Assembly: GCA_047975325.1 (NCBI GenBank)
Contig: JBKEDF010000056.1
Location: 1 to 64,000 of the forward strand
DNA: 64,000 nt
DNA from: JBKEDF01 sp047975325
Lineage (GTDB): Bacteria; Pseudomonadota; Alphaproteobacteria; Rhodobacterales; Rhodobacteraceae
Reading direction: 5' to 3'
Of the stretch, positions 1 to 7,048 are shown piece by piece. How positions within the stretch are numbered: the stretch's first letter is position 1; the number at the start of each line of letters is the position of its first letter. Made by a program: the position numbers and the translations under genes. Under the pieces are notes generated by a model. The model was not told where the DNA came from, did no database searches, and worked only from the letters and a program-made list of their open reading frames with translations.

Positions 1-93
1 ATGCCCCAGCTTTTGCAGCTGGCCCGCTGATTCCGGCGTCATCGCGACGCGGTTTTCGCCTTCGAATATTTCTTTTGGAGCCCCGATCTTCAA
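1..93 (-). CDS. pntA: NAD(P) transhydrogenase subunit alpha, N-terminal fragment (runs off the left edge)
   Basis: The reverse strand encodes 31 residues beginning (L/M)KIGAPKEIFEGENRVAMT, which is the N-terminus of the proton-translocating transhydrogenase alpha subunit (alanine dehydrogenase/PNT fold) that couples the proton gradient to NADPH formation at the inner membrane. The start appears to be TTG at 91-93. A purine-rich GGGGGA (101-106) lies 7 bases upstream, and no ATG is available in frame at this point. Only the N-terminus is visible, so the rest of the gene and the pntB partner lie outside the window. The identification rests on the short but characteristic GxPKE and RVAMTP segments. 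Confidence 0.8.
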   Translation of the reverse strand, partial: MKIGAPKEIFEGENRVAMTPESAGQLQKLGH

Positions 94-189
94 ATGGTTG
101 TCCCCCTTGTACCGCGCGCAGCGTCCTGCGCCGTTAAACCTGTGCCGGGCACTTAAACACCGCGTAATAAAATTGCGCAAGACGGCAGT

Positions 190-215
190 GGCCACGAAAT
201 GGCGTTATCGTGGCC
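190..215. other. Perfect inverted repeat between the methyltransferase gene and pntA
   Basis: GGCCACGA (190-197) and TCGTGGCC (208-215) are perfect 8-base inverted arms around a 10-base loop. The repeat lies just beyond the stop of the leftward methyltransferase gene and about 100 bases before the leftward pntA start. No T-tract follows in the leftward direction, so it is not a classical intrinsic terminator. It may be an mRNA 3'-end structure or a protein-binding site. Confidence 0.45.
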
Positions 216-223
216 CAAAATTG

Positions 224-664
224 TCAAATCCAACGCCGGACACGGCTCGCCCATTCCTCATAGGCGTCTCCGAAGGTCGCGCGCAGGGTCATTTCCTCAC
301 GCAGGATGAAACGCTGGCGGATCACCGCCATGAAGATCGGAACGAGGATCAGGCCATGAGGCGCCTTCCAGATCAGGCAGAGCCCAGCCAGCAGGACCGC
401 ATTGCCAAGATAGATCGGGTTGCGGGACAGGCGAAATACACCGCGTATCACCAGCGCATCGGGGATATTCCCGGGCATGACGGTCGTATGGGCCCGCCGC
501 ATCTGAAAAACCGCCAGAACAACCAGGCAAAGCCCGGCGCCAATCAGATAGGCACCTGCGGCCTCCCCCCAATCCCAGCGGATGGGCCAAAGCCGACCCG
601 CGCCCCAGGCCAGCAGGACAAAACCCAGAAACCAGGCCTGCGGCAATTCAAGAAGATGTTTCAT
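224..664 (-). CDS. Isoprenylcysteine/phospholipid methyltransferase-like membrane protein
   Basis: This 146-residue protein is almost entirely hydrophobic, with about four membrane segments, the first near residues 8-27. Near residues 78-90 it carries RLSRNPIYLGNAVLLAG, followed by a C-terminal EE at about 122-123. That is the RxPxY...E signature of the ICMT/PEMT methyltransferase family, which transfers methyl groups from S-adenosylmethionine at the membrane. Bacterial members are poorly characterised and the substrate cannot be inferred here. The ATG start at 664 has a G-rich stretch upstream. The gene faces away from kynU and is followed by pntA on the same strand. Confidence 0.75.
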   Translation of the reverse strand: MKHLLELPQAWFLGFVLLAWGAGRLWPIRWDWGEAAGAYLIGAGLCLVVLAVFQMRRAHTTVMPGNIPDALVIRGVFRLSRNPIYLGNAVLLAGLCLIWKAPHGLILVPIFMAVIRQRFILREEMTLRATFGDAYEEWASRVRRWI

Positions 665-737
665 GCCACAGCCCCCTTGGTCCGAAAGATTGGCGCCTTG
701 CGGGGAGGAAGGCCCGATATTGGGGCGACTTTCACGC

Positions 738-766
738 TTGAAACCTCATGGAACTGACGATTGAAT
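738..766 (+). promoter_or_regulatory. Candidate promoter for kynU
   Basis: TTGAAA (738-743), a 17-base spacer and TTGAAT (761-766) match the sigma-70 consensus at 5/6 and 4/6 positions. Transcription would begin near 773, giving a leader of about 23 bases to the chosen kynU ATG. This also argues against the longer in-frame start at 748, which would lie upstream of the transcript. Confidence 0.5.
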
Positions 767-795
767 GTTCGCCATCCAATCCGACAGGAGGTCCG

Positions 796-1992
796 ATGTC
801 CACCGATTTCACCGCAACGCGTGCGCTTTTCGACCTGCCCGAGGGCATGACATATCTGGATGGGAATTCGCTGGGCCCGATGCCCCGGGCCGCCGCGGGG
901 CGCGTCGCCCAAAGCGTGGTCGGAGAATGGGGCAAAATGGTCATTACCGGCTGGAACCGCGCCGGATGGATGGAGATGCCATCCCGCATCGGCAACCGCA
1001 TCGCCACCCTGATCGGGGCCGAAAAAGGCAGTGTGGTGATGGGTGATACGCTTTCAATCAAGGTCTATCAGGCGCTGGCCTCCGCAGTTGAAATGGTTCC
1101 GGAACGGCGGGTAATCCTTTCCGATACCGGTAATTTTCCGTCTGATCTTTACATGGCCGAGGGGCTTTGCCGTACGTTGGGGAATGGATATCGGTTGAAA
1201 ACCGTGGCGCCCGAAGATGTCGCCGATCATATCGATGAAACCACCGCGGTACTGATGCTGACCGAGGTGGATTATCGTACCGGACGACGCCATGACATGC
1301 CCGCGCTGACGGCAAGGGCGCATCGTGCAGGCGCGCTGGCCATCTGGGATCTGGCCCATAGTGCGGGCGCCCTGCGGGTGGATGTGGCCAGGGGCCATGC
1401 GGATTTCGCCATTGGCTGCACCTACAAATATCTCAATTCCGGCCCCGGCGGCCCTGCCTTCATCTATATCGCCCCCCGCCATCAGGACAGTGCCCGCCCT
1501 GCCCTTTCCGGTTGGCTGGGCCATGAAGCCCCCTTTGCCTTCGATCTCGACTATCGTCCCGGCGCGGGAATTGAACGGATGCGCGTCGGCACCCCGCCGA
1601 TCCTGCAGCTTGCCGCGCTCGATGCCGCGCTCGACATTTGGGAAGGGGTCAATCTTGATGATCTGCGGGCGCAATCGCTTATGCTGTCGGACCGTTTCAT
1701 CGCGGGGGTGGAGGAGACCTGTCCCGAACTTGTCCTTGCCACCCCGCGCGATCACGTCCGGCGTGGCAGCCAGGTATCCTTCCGCCATCCGGAAGGCTAT
1801 GCCATCATGCAGGCCCTCATTGCCCAGGGTGTTGTGGGGGATTTTCGCGCCCCCGATATCCTGCGCTTCGGTCTGACCCCGCTTTATATTGGCAAGGAGG
1901 ATGTCGATCACGCCGTAGCGGTGTTGTCTCGGGTCCTGCGCGATGGCCTCTGGGACAAGCCGGAATTCAAGAAACGCGCGCGGGTAACATGA
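796..1992 (+). CDS. kynU: Kynureninase
   Basis: This PLP enzyme cleaves L-kynurenine to anthranilate and alanine (and 3-hydroxykynurenine likewise) in tryptophan catabolism. The 398-residue length fits the family. Family segments are visible: YLDGNSLGPMP near the N-terminus, IWDLAHSAGA, and CTYKYLNSGPGGPAF, where K211 is the expected Schiff-base lysine. The ATG at 796 was chosen because a perfect AGGAGG lies at 786-791; an in-frame extension to 748 has no such site. The stop overlaps the next gene's ATG (ATGA), so the two are translationally coupled. kynA follows 0.6 kb downstream, but no kynB formamidase gene is adjacent. Confidence 0.95.
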   Translation: MSTDFTATRALFDLPEGMTYLDGNSLGPMPRAAAGRVAQSVVGEWGKMVITGWNRAGWMEMPSRIGNRIATLIGAEKGSVVMGDTLSIKVYQALASAVEMVPERRVILSDTGNFPSDLYMAEGLCRTLGNGYRLKTVAPEDVADHIDETTAVLMLTEVDYRTGRRHDMPALTARAHRAGALAIWDLAHSAGALRVDVARGHADFAIGCTYKYLNSGPGGPAFIYIAPRHQDSARPALSGWLGHEAPFAFDLDYRPGAGIERMRVGTPPILQLAALDAALDIWEGVNLDDLRAQSLMLSDRFIAGVEETCPELVLATPRDHVRRGSQVSFRHPEGYAIMQALIAQGVVGDFRAPDILRFGLTPLYIGKEDVDHAVAVLSRVLRDGLWDKPEFKKRARVT

Positions 1993-2456
1993 GGATCCGC
2001 CCCTACCGCCCCGGGGATCGTGCCGCCTGTCATGAAATATTCTTTCATGCAGTCCGCGAAGGGGCAGCGCCATATTATGACCGGGCCCAACGGTGTGCAT
2101 GGGCCCCGGCCAACACCCCTGCCCCCGATACGCCGGACAAGCTTCTGGATCAGACTTGCTGGGTGGCTGAGATATCCGGCAATCCTGCGGGGTTCATGTC
2201 CCTGACCGGAACTGGCCATATCGATATGGCCTTTGTCTTGCCCCACCTGCGCGGAAAGGGCGTGGCCGCCGCCCTTTATGACAGGCTTCTGGATCATGGC
2301 CGGGCCGTTTCCCTGCCCCGCCTGACCAGCCATGCCAGCCATCTTTTCCAACGTTTCCTGTTGCGCCGCGGCTGGCGCATTGATCATGCTGAAACGGTGA
2401 CACCCAATGGCATTGCATTGGAACGTTTCCACATGACACTCGATCCGTTATCCTGA
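1989..2456 (+). CDS. GNAT-family N-acetyltransferase
   Basis: The 155-residue product has the GNAT layout: an N-terminal MRIRPYRPGDRAACHEIF strand-helix, a central sheet (WVAEISGNPAGFMSL) and the acetyl-CoA loop LPHLRGKGVAAALYDRLLD, a Q/RxxGxG/A variant at about residues 86-104. It overlaps kynU by four bases and precedes kynA, so it is probably co-transcribed with the kynurenine genes. The acceptor may be a kynurenine-pathway amine, but nothing in the sequence proves it. Homologues elsewhere are usually annotated only as putative acetyltransferases. Confidence 0.85.
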   Translation: MRIRPYRPGDRAACHEIFFHAVREGAAPYYDRAQRCAWAPANTPAPDTPDKLLDQTCWVAEISGNPAGFMSLTGTGHIDMAFVLPHLRGKGVAAALYDRLLDHGRAVSLPRLTSHASHLFQRFLLRRGWRIDHAETVTPNGIALERFHMTLDPLS

Positions 2457-2599
2457 CCGCATGCCGGTCCATCCCGCCCTTCCACCTGTCTGCCGCCCCC
2501 AGGGCTGGGCTGCGATCTGGCGCGTGATGGGGGCCGTTTCGGTGCTGTCGCAAAGAAAGTCCGCTTTCCCCTGATATTCGGACAAGAAGGAGAAAGCGG

Positions 2600-3439
2600 A
2601 TGACAAATACCCCCTATGATCCCGCCAGTGAAGGTGCGCAGATGTCTTTTGACGGGCGCATGTCCTATGGCGACTATCTGAAACTCGATGCGATTCTGGG
2701 CGCGCAGCACCCGTTGAGCCCGGCTCATGATGAGATGCTCTTCATCATCCAGCATCAGACATCCGAACTTTGGATGCGACTGGCCCTGCATGAGCTTGAT
2801 GCGGTGCGGCGTGCCATTGCCGGGGATCGTGCCCGCGAAGGGTTCAAGATGCTGGCGCGAATCGCACGGATCTTCGAACAGCTCAATTCCGCATGGGATG
2901 TCCTGCGTACAATGACCCCCGCCGATTACACGCGGTTTCGCGAATCGCTTGGCCAATCCTCGGGATTTCAAAGTCATCAATACCGGTTGATCGAATTTGC
3001 GGTGGGTAATCGCAACGCGGCCATGATGCGCCCGCATGCGCACCGGCCCGATCACCTTGCGGCGCTGGAGGCGGAACTGGCCCGCCCGTCCCTTTACGAT
3101 GAGGCCCTGCGGCTCTTGGCCCGTCAGGGCCTGCCCGTCCCCAAGGAGGTGCTGTCGCGGGAATTGCGCGACCCCTGGCAGGAACATGACGGCCTGCGTG
3201 GGGTATGGGCCATGGTCTATCGCGATACGGATCAATATTGGGAAGCCTATGAACTGGCCGAAAAGCTTATGGATTTTGAAGATTACTTCCGTCGTTGGCG
3301 GTTCAACCATGTCACGACAGTGGAACGCATCATCGGGTTGAAACGTGGCACGGGCGGAACCTCCGGTGTTTCCTATCTGCGCCGGATGCTTGAAGTTGAA
3401 CTTTTTCCCGAACTTTGGCACCTGCGCACCGATCTTTGA
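2600..3439 (+). CDS. kynA: Tryptophan 2,3-dioxygenase
   Basis: This heme dioxygenase opens the indole ring of L-tryptophan to N-formylkynurenine, the first step of the pathway that kynU continues. The 279-residue length fits bacterial TDOs. MLFIIQHQTSELWMRLALHEL (about residues 44-64), RESLGQSSGFQSHQYR and the C-terminal GTGGTSGVSYL are hallmark segments for substrate and heme binding. The start has AAGAAGGAGAAAG immediately upstream. A gap of about 140 bases separates it from the GNAT gene, with no obvious terminator there, so it may belong to the kynU transcript or have its own promoter. The formamidase step must be supplied from elsewhere. Confidence 0.95.
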   Translation: MTNTPYDPASEGAQMSFDGRMSYGDYLKLDAILGAQHPLSPAHDEMLFIIQHQTSELWMRLALHELDAVRRAIAGDRAREGFKMLARIARIFEQLNSAWDVLRTMTPADYTRFRESLGQSSGFQSHQYRLIEFAVGNRNAAMMRPHAHRPDHLAALEAELARPSLYDEALRLLARQGLPVPKEVLSRELRDPWQEHDGLRGVWAMVYRDTDQYWEAYELAEKLMDFEDYFRRWRFNHVTTVERIIGLKRGTGGTSGVSYLRRMLEVELFPELWHLRTDL

Positions 3440-3509
3440 TCAATCGGCACGCTGATCGTTCCTTCAGTCCCGAAATAGGCGGTCTATCGCAAAAAAGCGC
3501 AATGCAGCT

Positions 3510-3538
3510 TTGACGCATCGACGCGGATCGCTTAGCTA
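3510..3538 (+). promoter_or_regulatory. Candidate promoter for the L,D-transpeptidase gene
   Basis: TTGACG (3510-3515), a 17-base spacer and a weak -10 TAGCTA (3533-3538) precede the lipoprotein gene. The start site would be near 3546, about 40 bases from the ATG. The -35 box is strong and the -10 box poor. Confidence 0.35.
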
Positions 3539-3551
3539 GGATCTGAACGTG

Positions 3552-3573
3552 ACCCCCGTTTCGGCGGGTTTTT
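3552..3573 (+). terminator. Hairpin plus T-run between kynA and the L,D-transpeptidase gene
   Basis: ACCCCCG pairs with CGGCGGGT, with one bulged C, across a TTT loop and is followed by a run of T up to 3573. It ends only 12 bases before the next ATG. It could terminate kynA transcripts. If the promoter at 3510-3538 is used, it is instead a 5'-leader structure of the downstream gene. Confidence 0.4.
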
Positions 3574-3585
3574 GAGGTATTACGC

Positions 3586-4623
3586 ATGTCTATGGCTTTT
3601 CCCGTCCCCCGCCGCCACAGCGGAATCCTGGTCCTGCCATTGGTCCTTGCACTTGCGGGCTGTGTCCCCGGGCAGATGGCAAGCACGCCTGAGGCGGCCG
3701 CACGCCAGGCCCCGATGGAACCGGTGGAAACGGCCTATATGAGCCGCGCCGATGGGGGCCACGCGATCCCGGCGGTTCCACTTGAAAAACTGCCCGAACC
3801 GCTGCGCCGCCAGCAGATTGCCTATCAGACCGATCTGCCGCCGGGTTCGATCGTGATCCATCCCGGACAGAAATTCCTTTATTTTGTCACCGCCCCCGGC
3901 AAGGCGATCCGCTATGGTATTTCTGTCGGACGGGCGGGGTTCGACTGGGCCGGCGATGCCGAGGTCAGCCGGTCCAGAGCCTGGCCAACCTGGACCCCGC
4001 CACCGGAAATGATCGATCGTGACCCGAAGCTTTCAAAATGGAAGGATGGGCAACCCGGCGGGCCAAACAACCCGCTTGGCGCGCGCGCAATCTATCTGAC
4101 CTCGAACGGACGGGACTATGGCTATCGCATCCATGGCACGCCCGAGTGGTGGACAATCGGCAAACGGGCCTCTTCGGGCTGTATCCGGATGATCCATCAG
4201 GACGTGATTGATCTGAACAAGCGTATTCAGCAAGGTGCGCAGGTACGGGTGCTCAATGCCGATGGCTCCGTTGCCACGAGGCTGCGCGTACCTCCGCCCG
4301 CACCCAAGAAGAAAAAGCCGAAACCGGAGGTAACCACGATTCCCGCTGCGGTATCGCCCGTCACCGGGAACCCGGAAGGCGCCATGATGACCCCGATCCC
4401 TTCGGCATCCGAATCTGAAAGTCCCGCTGCGGGGGCTATCGATGCAAGGGACAGCCTGACGGCACCGGTCGTCCCCCCTTCCGACAGCACCAGGACAGCG
4501 GCCCCGGAAATGCCCTCTGGCCAGGTTGTTGATCCTGCGCCAGCGGCCGATGGCACATCTGTCGGCGAAGACGCCGCAACGGTATCGCCGCCCATTTTGC
4601 CCATGACCCCGGCTGCACCCTGA
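3586..4623 (+). CDS. L,D-transpeptidase lipoprotein (YkuD domain)
   Basis: The 345-residue protein has a lipoprotein signal with the lipobox LALAGC and the lipidated Cys at residue 26, so it is exported and membrane anchored. The YkuD catalytic domain spans about residues 85-225. It carries HGTPEWWTIG (His183) and SSGCIRM (Cys199), the HxxxxxxxxxxxSxGC active site that makes 3-3 cross-links in peptidoglycan or attaches proteins to it. After a basic KKKKPKP linker at about 241, the last 100 residues are Pro/Ala/Thr-rich and likely disordered, which is longer than in typical single-domain enzymes. Two in-frame ATGs (3586 and 3592) are possible starts; 3586 follows a GAGG at 3574-3577. Confidence 0.9.
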   Translation: MSMAFPVPRRHSGILVLPLVLALAGCVPGQMASTPEAAARQAPMEPVETAYMSRADGGHAIPAVPLEKLPEPLRRQQIAYQTDLPPGSIVIHPGQKFLYFVTAPGKAIRYGISVGRAGFDWAGDAEVSRSRAWPTWTPPPEMIDRDPKLSKWKDGQPGGPNNPLGARAIYLTSNGRDYGYRIHGTPEWWTIGKRASSGCIRMIHQDVIDLNKRIQQGAQVRVLNADGSVATRLRVPPPAPKKKKPKPEVTTIPAAVSPVTGNPEGAMMTPIPSASESESPAAGAIDARDSLTAPVVPPSDSTRTAAPEMPSGQVVDPAPAADGTSVGEDAATVSPPILPMTPAAP

Positions 4624-4725
4624 TCGGGAGATTGCTGAGGTCGGGCAACCAATAAGGGCCTGTATCCCTCATCTGTGAAAACCTGCGTCAATCCTTCCGG
4701 GAACGGCAATTTGGGCGCGACCGTA

Positions 4726-4756
4726 CCGGTTTTCATTCATGGAGTGCCGGTTTTCA
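4726..4756 (+). repeat. Two 10-base direct repeats upstream of the MATE gene
   Basis: CCGGTTTTCA occurs at 4726-4735 and again at 4747-4756, exactly 21 bases apart and so on the same face of the helix. An inverted partial copy, TGAAAACC, lies at 4676-4683. They sit 70-100 bases before the MATE start, which is compatible with a tandem operator. The rest of the roughly 200-base gap shows no convincing gene. Confidence 0.35.
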
Positions 4757-4826
4757 CCAGTAACGGACCTAAAGCGCGCGGCATCACCGTCTTGCCGTAG
4801 GCCCTGCACGCGGATATGGGCAGATT

Positions 4827-6212
4827 ATGACCATAGCACCACCTCTTTCCCTTTGGGCCCATGCCCGGGCCACGCTGGCCCTTGGCCTGCCATTGATCGG
4901 CAGCAATCTGGCCCAGATGGCCCTGCATGTCGTCGATACAGTGATGTTGGGCTGGTATGGGGTGGCGGAGCTTGCCGCGGTGGTGCTGGGGGCATCAGCC
5001 TTTTTCATCATCTTTATCCTCGGGTCCGGTTTTGCCCAGGCCGTGATGCCGATGGTGGCACAGGCACTAGGGCGGGGGGATGAACCACGGGTCCGGCGCG
5101 ATACCCGAATGGGGCTATGGCTTTCCATTGCCTTCGGGATCCTGACATATCCGGTTTTCTGGTGGTCAGGGCCTATCCTGCTTGGTCTTGGACAATCACC
5201 CGATATTGCGGCACTCGCGCAGGACTATATGCGGATCGCGGGGCTCGGCATGGTGCCCGCACTTCTGGTCATGACTCTGAAGAGCTACCTTTCCGGGCTG
5301 GAACGCACACAGATGCTGCTCTGGACGACATTGGCGGGGGTGGTGCTCAATGCCGGGGTAAACTGGGTGCTGATCTTCGGCAATCTCGGCGCGCCGGAAC
5401 TGGGCCTGCGTGGCGCGGCCATTGCTTCGGTCATCGTGCAGGTTCTGGGTTTTGCGGTCTTGGGGCTTTATGCCCATTTGTTGCCTGCGCTGCATCGTTT
5501 CGCGCTGTTTCAACGTTTCTGGCGCCCGGATTGGCCGGCACTCCTGCAGGTATTCCGGCTGGGCTGGCCCATTGGCCTGACCGGGCTGGCGGAGGCAAGC
5601 CTCTTTCAGGCTTCCGCACTGATGATGGGGTGGATCGGCACGGTGGAACTTGCCGCCCATGGGATTGCCATTGAGGTCGCCGGACTGGCCTTCATGGTCC
5701 ATATGGGTCTTGCCAATGCGGCAACCATCCGGATCGGGCGGGCGGCCGGATCGGATAATCCGCGCGCCCTGCGCGATACGGCCCGTGCGGCACTGGTGCT
5801 TTCATGGATGGTATCAGCCGTGGTGATCCTGCTGTTTCTGATCCTTCCCCACCAGATTGTCGCCCTTTTCCTTGATCTTTCCGATCCGCAAGCCGCAAGG
5901 ATCATTGCCCTGGGTTCGCTCCTGCTGGCTGTGGCAGCACTTTTTCAACTGGCCGATGCAATGCAGGCAATGGCGCTGGGCTTCCTGCGCGGCGTGCAGG
6001 ATACACGGGTACCCATGTGGCTTGCGTCGATCAGCTACTGGCTTGTCGGTATTCCGACCAGCTATTTCCTGGCCTTTCCACTCGGCTATGGCGGGGTGGG
6101 GCTGTGGTTCGGTCTCACCATCGGGTTGACGGTTGCCGCAGGGTTGCTGATGACCCGGTTCTGGCGTCGTGCGCCACGGCCGGAGCGGGACCTGCCGACC
6201 CCGACGACCTGA
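4827..6212 (+). CDS. MATE family multidrug/metabolite efflux transporter
   Basis: The 461-residue protein has twelve predicted membrane helices in two homologous halves. The N-terminal half shows the MATE pattern GLPLIGSNLAQMALHVVDTVMLG and the second half begins near LGWPIGLTGLAEASLF (about residue 245). MATE proteins expel cationic drugs or metabolites using a sodium or proton gradient across the inner membrane; the substrate cannot be read from sequence. The short cytoplasmic C-terminus ends RRAPRPERDLPTPTT. It stands alone between the L,D-transpeptidase and the convergent thiN gene, with a candidate repeat-type operator upstream at 4726-4756. Confidence 0.93.
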   Translation: MTIAPPLSLWAHARATLALGLPLIGSNLAQMALHVVDTVMLGWYGVAELAAVVLGASAFFIIFILGSGFAQAVMPMVAQALGRGDEPRVRRDTRMGLWLSIAFGILTYPVFWWSGPILLGLGQSPDIAALAQDYMRIAGLGMVPALLVMTLKSYLSGLERTQMLLWTTLAGVVLNAGVNWVLIFGNLGAPELGLRGAAIASVIVQVLGFAVLGLYAHLLPALHRFALFQRFWRPDWPALLQVFRLGWPIGLTGLAEASLFQASALMMGWIGTVELAAHGIAIEVAGLAFMVHMGLANAATIRIGRAAGSDNPRALRDTARAALVLSWMVSAVVILLFLILPHQIVALFLDLSDPQAARIIALGSLLLAVAALFQLADAMQAMALGFLRGVQDTRVPMWLASISYWLVGIPTSYFLAFPLGYGGVGLWFGLTIGLTVAAGLLMTRFWRRAPRPERDLPTPTT

Positions 6213-6242
6213 TCCCCGGCAGTAGTCGTATTTTCGTGGAGG

Positions 6243-6947
6243 CTATCCCGCGGAACGCAACCCCGCAAGCGCCGCCGAAAGCCGCTCGCGCGGGAGAATC
6301 ACCAGCATGCCCCTGCCCGCAAAGCACATTCGAACAGGGCCTGTCGCCCGGTTTGACGTCCCGATCCTGCCCATGGGATGAAAATCAAGTTCGTCTATTG
6401 GCCAGAAAAGCCCTTCCGCCTTTCCCGTTACCGGCAACATGGGAAAGAGGCTCACCCTGTCACCTGCCACAAGCGCGAGGTCAATCCAACGGCACGGGGG
6501 GGCAGCAAATACGACATCCCGTGCCCCAACCAGCAGGCATGCCCCACCCCGGCGGATCAGGGAAGCGAAGACCGCAAGTTCATGATCAACCTGCCCTCCC
6601 AGACATCCCAACGCCACAATGAAAGGCGCCCTAACATGCTGCAATGACTTATAAAAATCGGTTTCGATCTGTTCTTGAACGGTAATGATTGTTGCAGGGT
6701 CCAGACGCGCCCGCCCTGCCTGTGACAGGGAATCCATATCGCCGATAACCGCCTCCGGCATCATCCCAAGATCCAGCACGCGATCCGCACCACCGTCGAT
6801 TGCCACCACCACAGGCGCAAGCGCCCTGGCGTCTTGCAAATCCTGCGCCCTGACGGGTCCTCCTGCGACAAGGGTCACCCCTCGGGACGCTTCAACAAGT
6901 TGCCTGTCATCCTGGTTAGTGATTGCGGAATAAGGAAAATTCTGCAT
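6243..6947 (-). CDS. thiN: Thiamine pyrophosphokinase
   Basis: This enzyme makes thiamine diphosphate directly from thiamine and ATP. The 234-residue protein shows the family signatures: VVAIDGGADRVLDLG, the metal/nucleotide motif VIGDMDSLS (about residues 67-75), TDFYKSLQH (the TDxxKAL motif) and LGCLGGQVDHELA (the GGxxDH motif). The C-terminal sheet domain that forms the thiamine pocket follows. Together with the thiBPQ importer 7 kb away it forms a thiamine salvage route. No riboswitch is visible upstream. It is convergent with the MATE gene. Confidence 0.92.
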   Translation of the reverse strand: MQNFPYSAITNQDDRQLVEASRGVTLVAGGPVRAQDLQDARALAPVVVAIDGGADRVLDLGMMPEAVIGDMDSLSQAGRARLDPATIITVQEQIETDFYKSLQHVRAPFIVALGCLGGQVDHELAVFASLIRRGGACLLVGARDVVFAAPPCRWIDLALVAGDRVSLFPMLPVTGKAEGLFWPIDELDFHPMGRIGTSNRATGPVRMCFAGRGMLVILPRERLSAALAGLRSAG

Positions 6948-7048
6948 CTTTGGTCACGATCTATTCATCAAATTACCCACATCTGTCTTCTGAATAGAAT
7001 AATCTGTTCGTTCAGATGCCGATGAGTTCACGAAGAAGCGAGTCCCCG

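Noticed and set aside
1054..2100. 348-residue leftward ORF antisense to kynU
   Set aside because: It overlaps the whole PLP region of kynU and has no domain.
4675..4800. Short open frame (about 41 codons) downstream of the L,D-transpeptidase gene, in the same frame
   Set aside because: There is no start codon with a ribosome-binding site and no known relative; it may be chance, although the frame is shared with the upstream gene.
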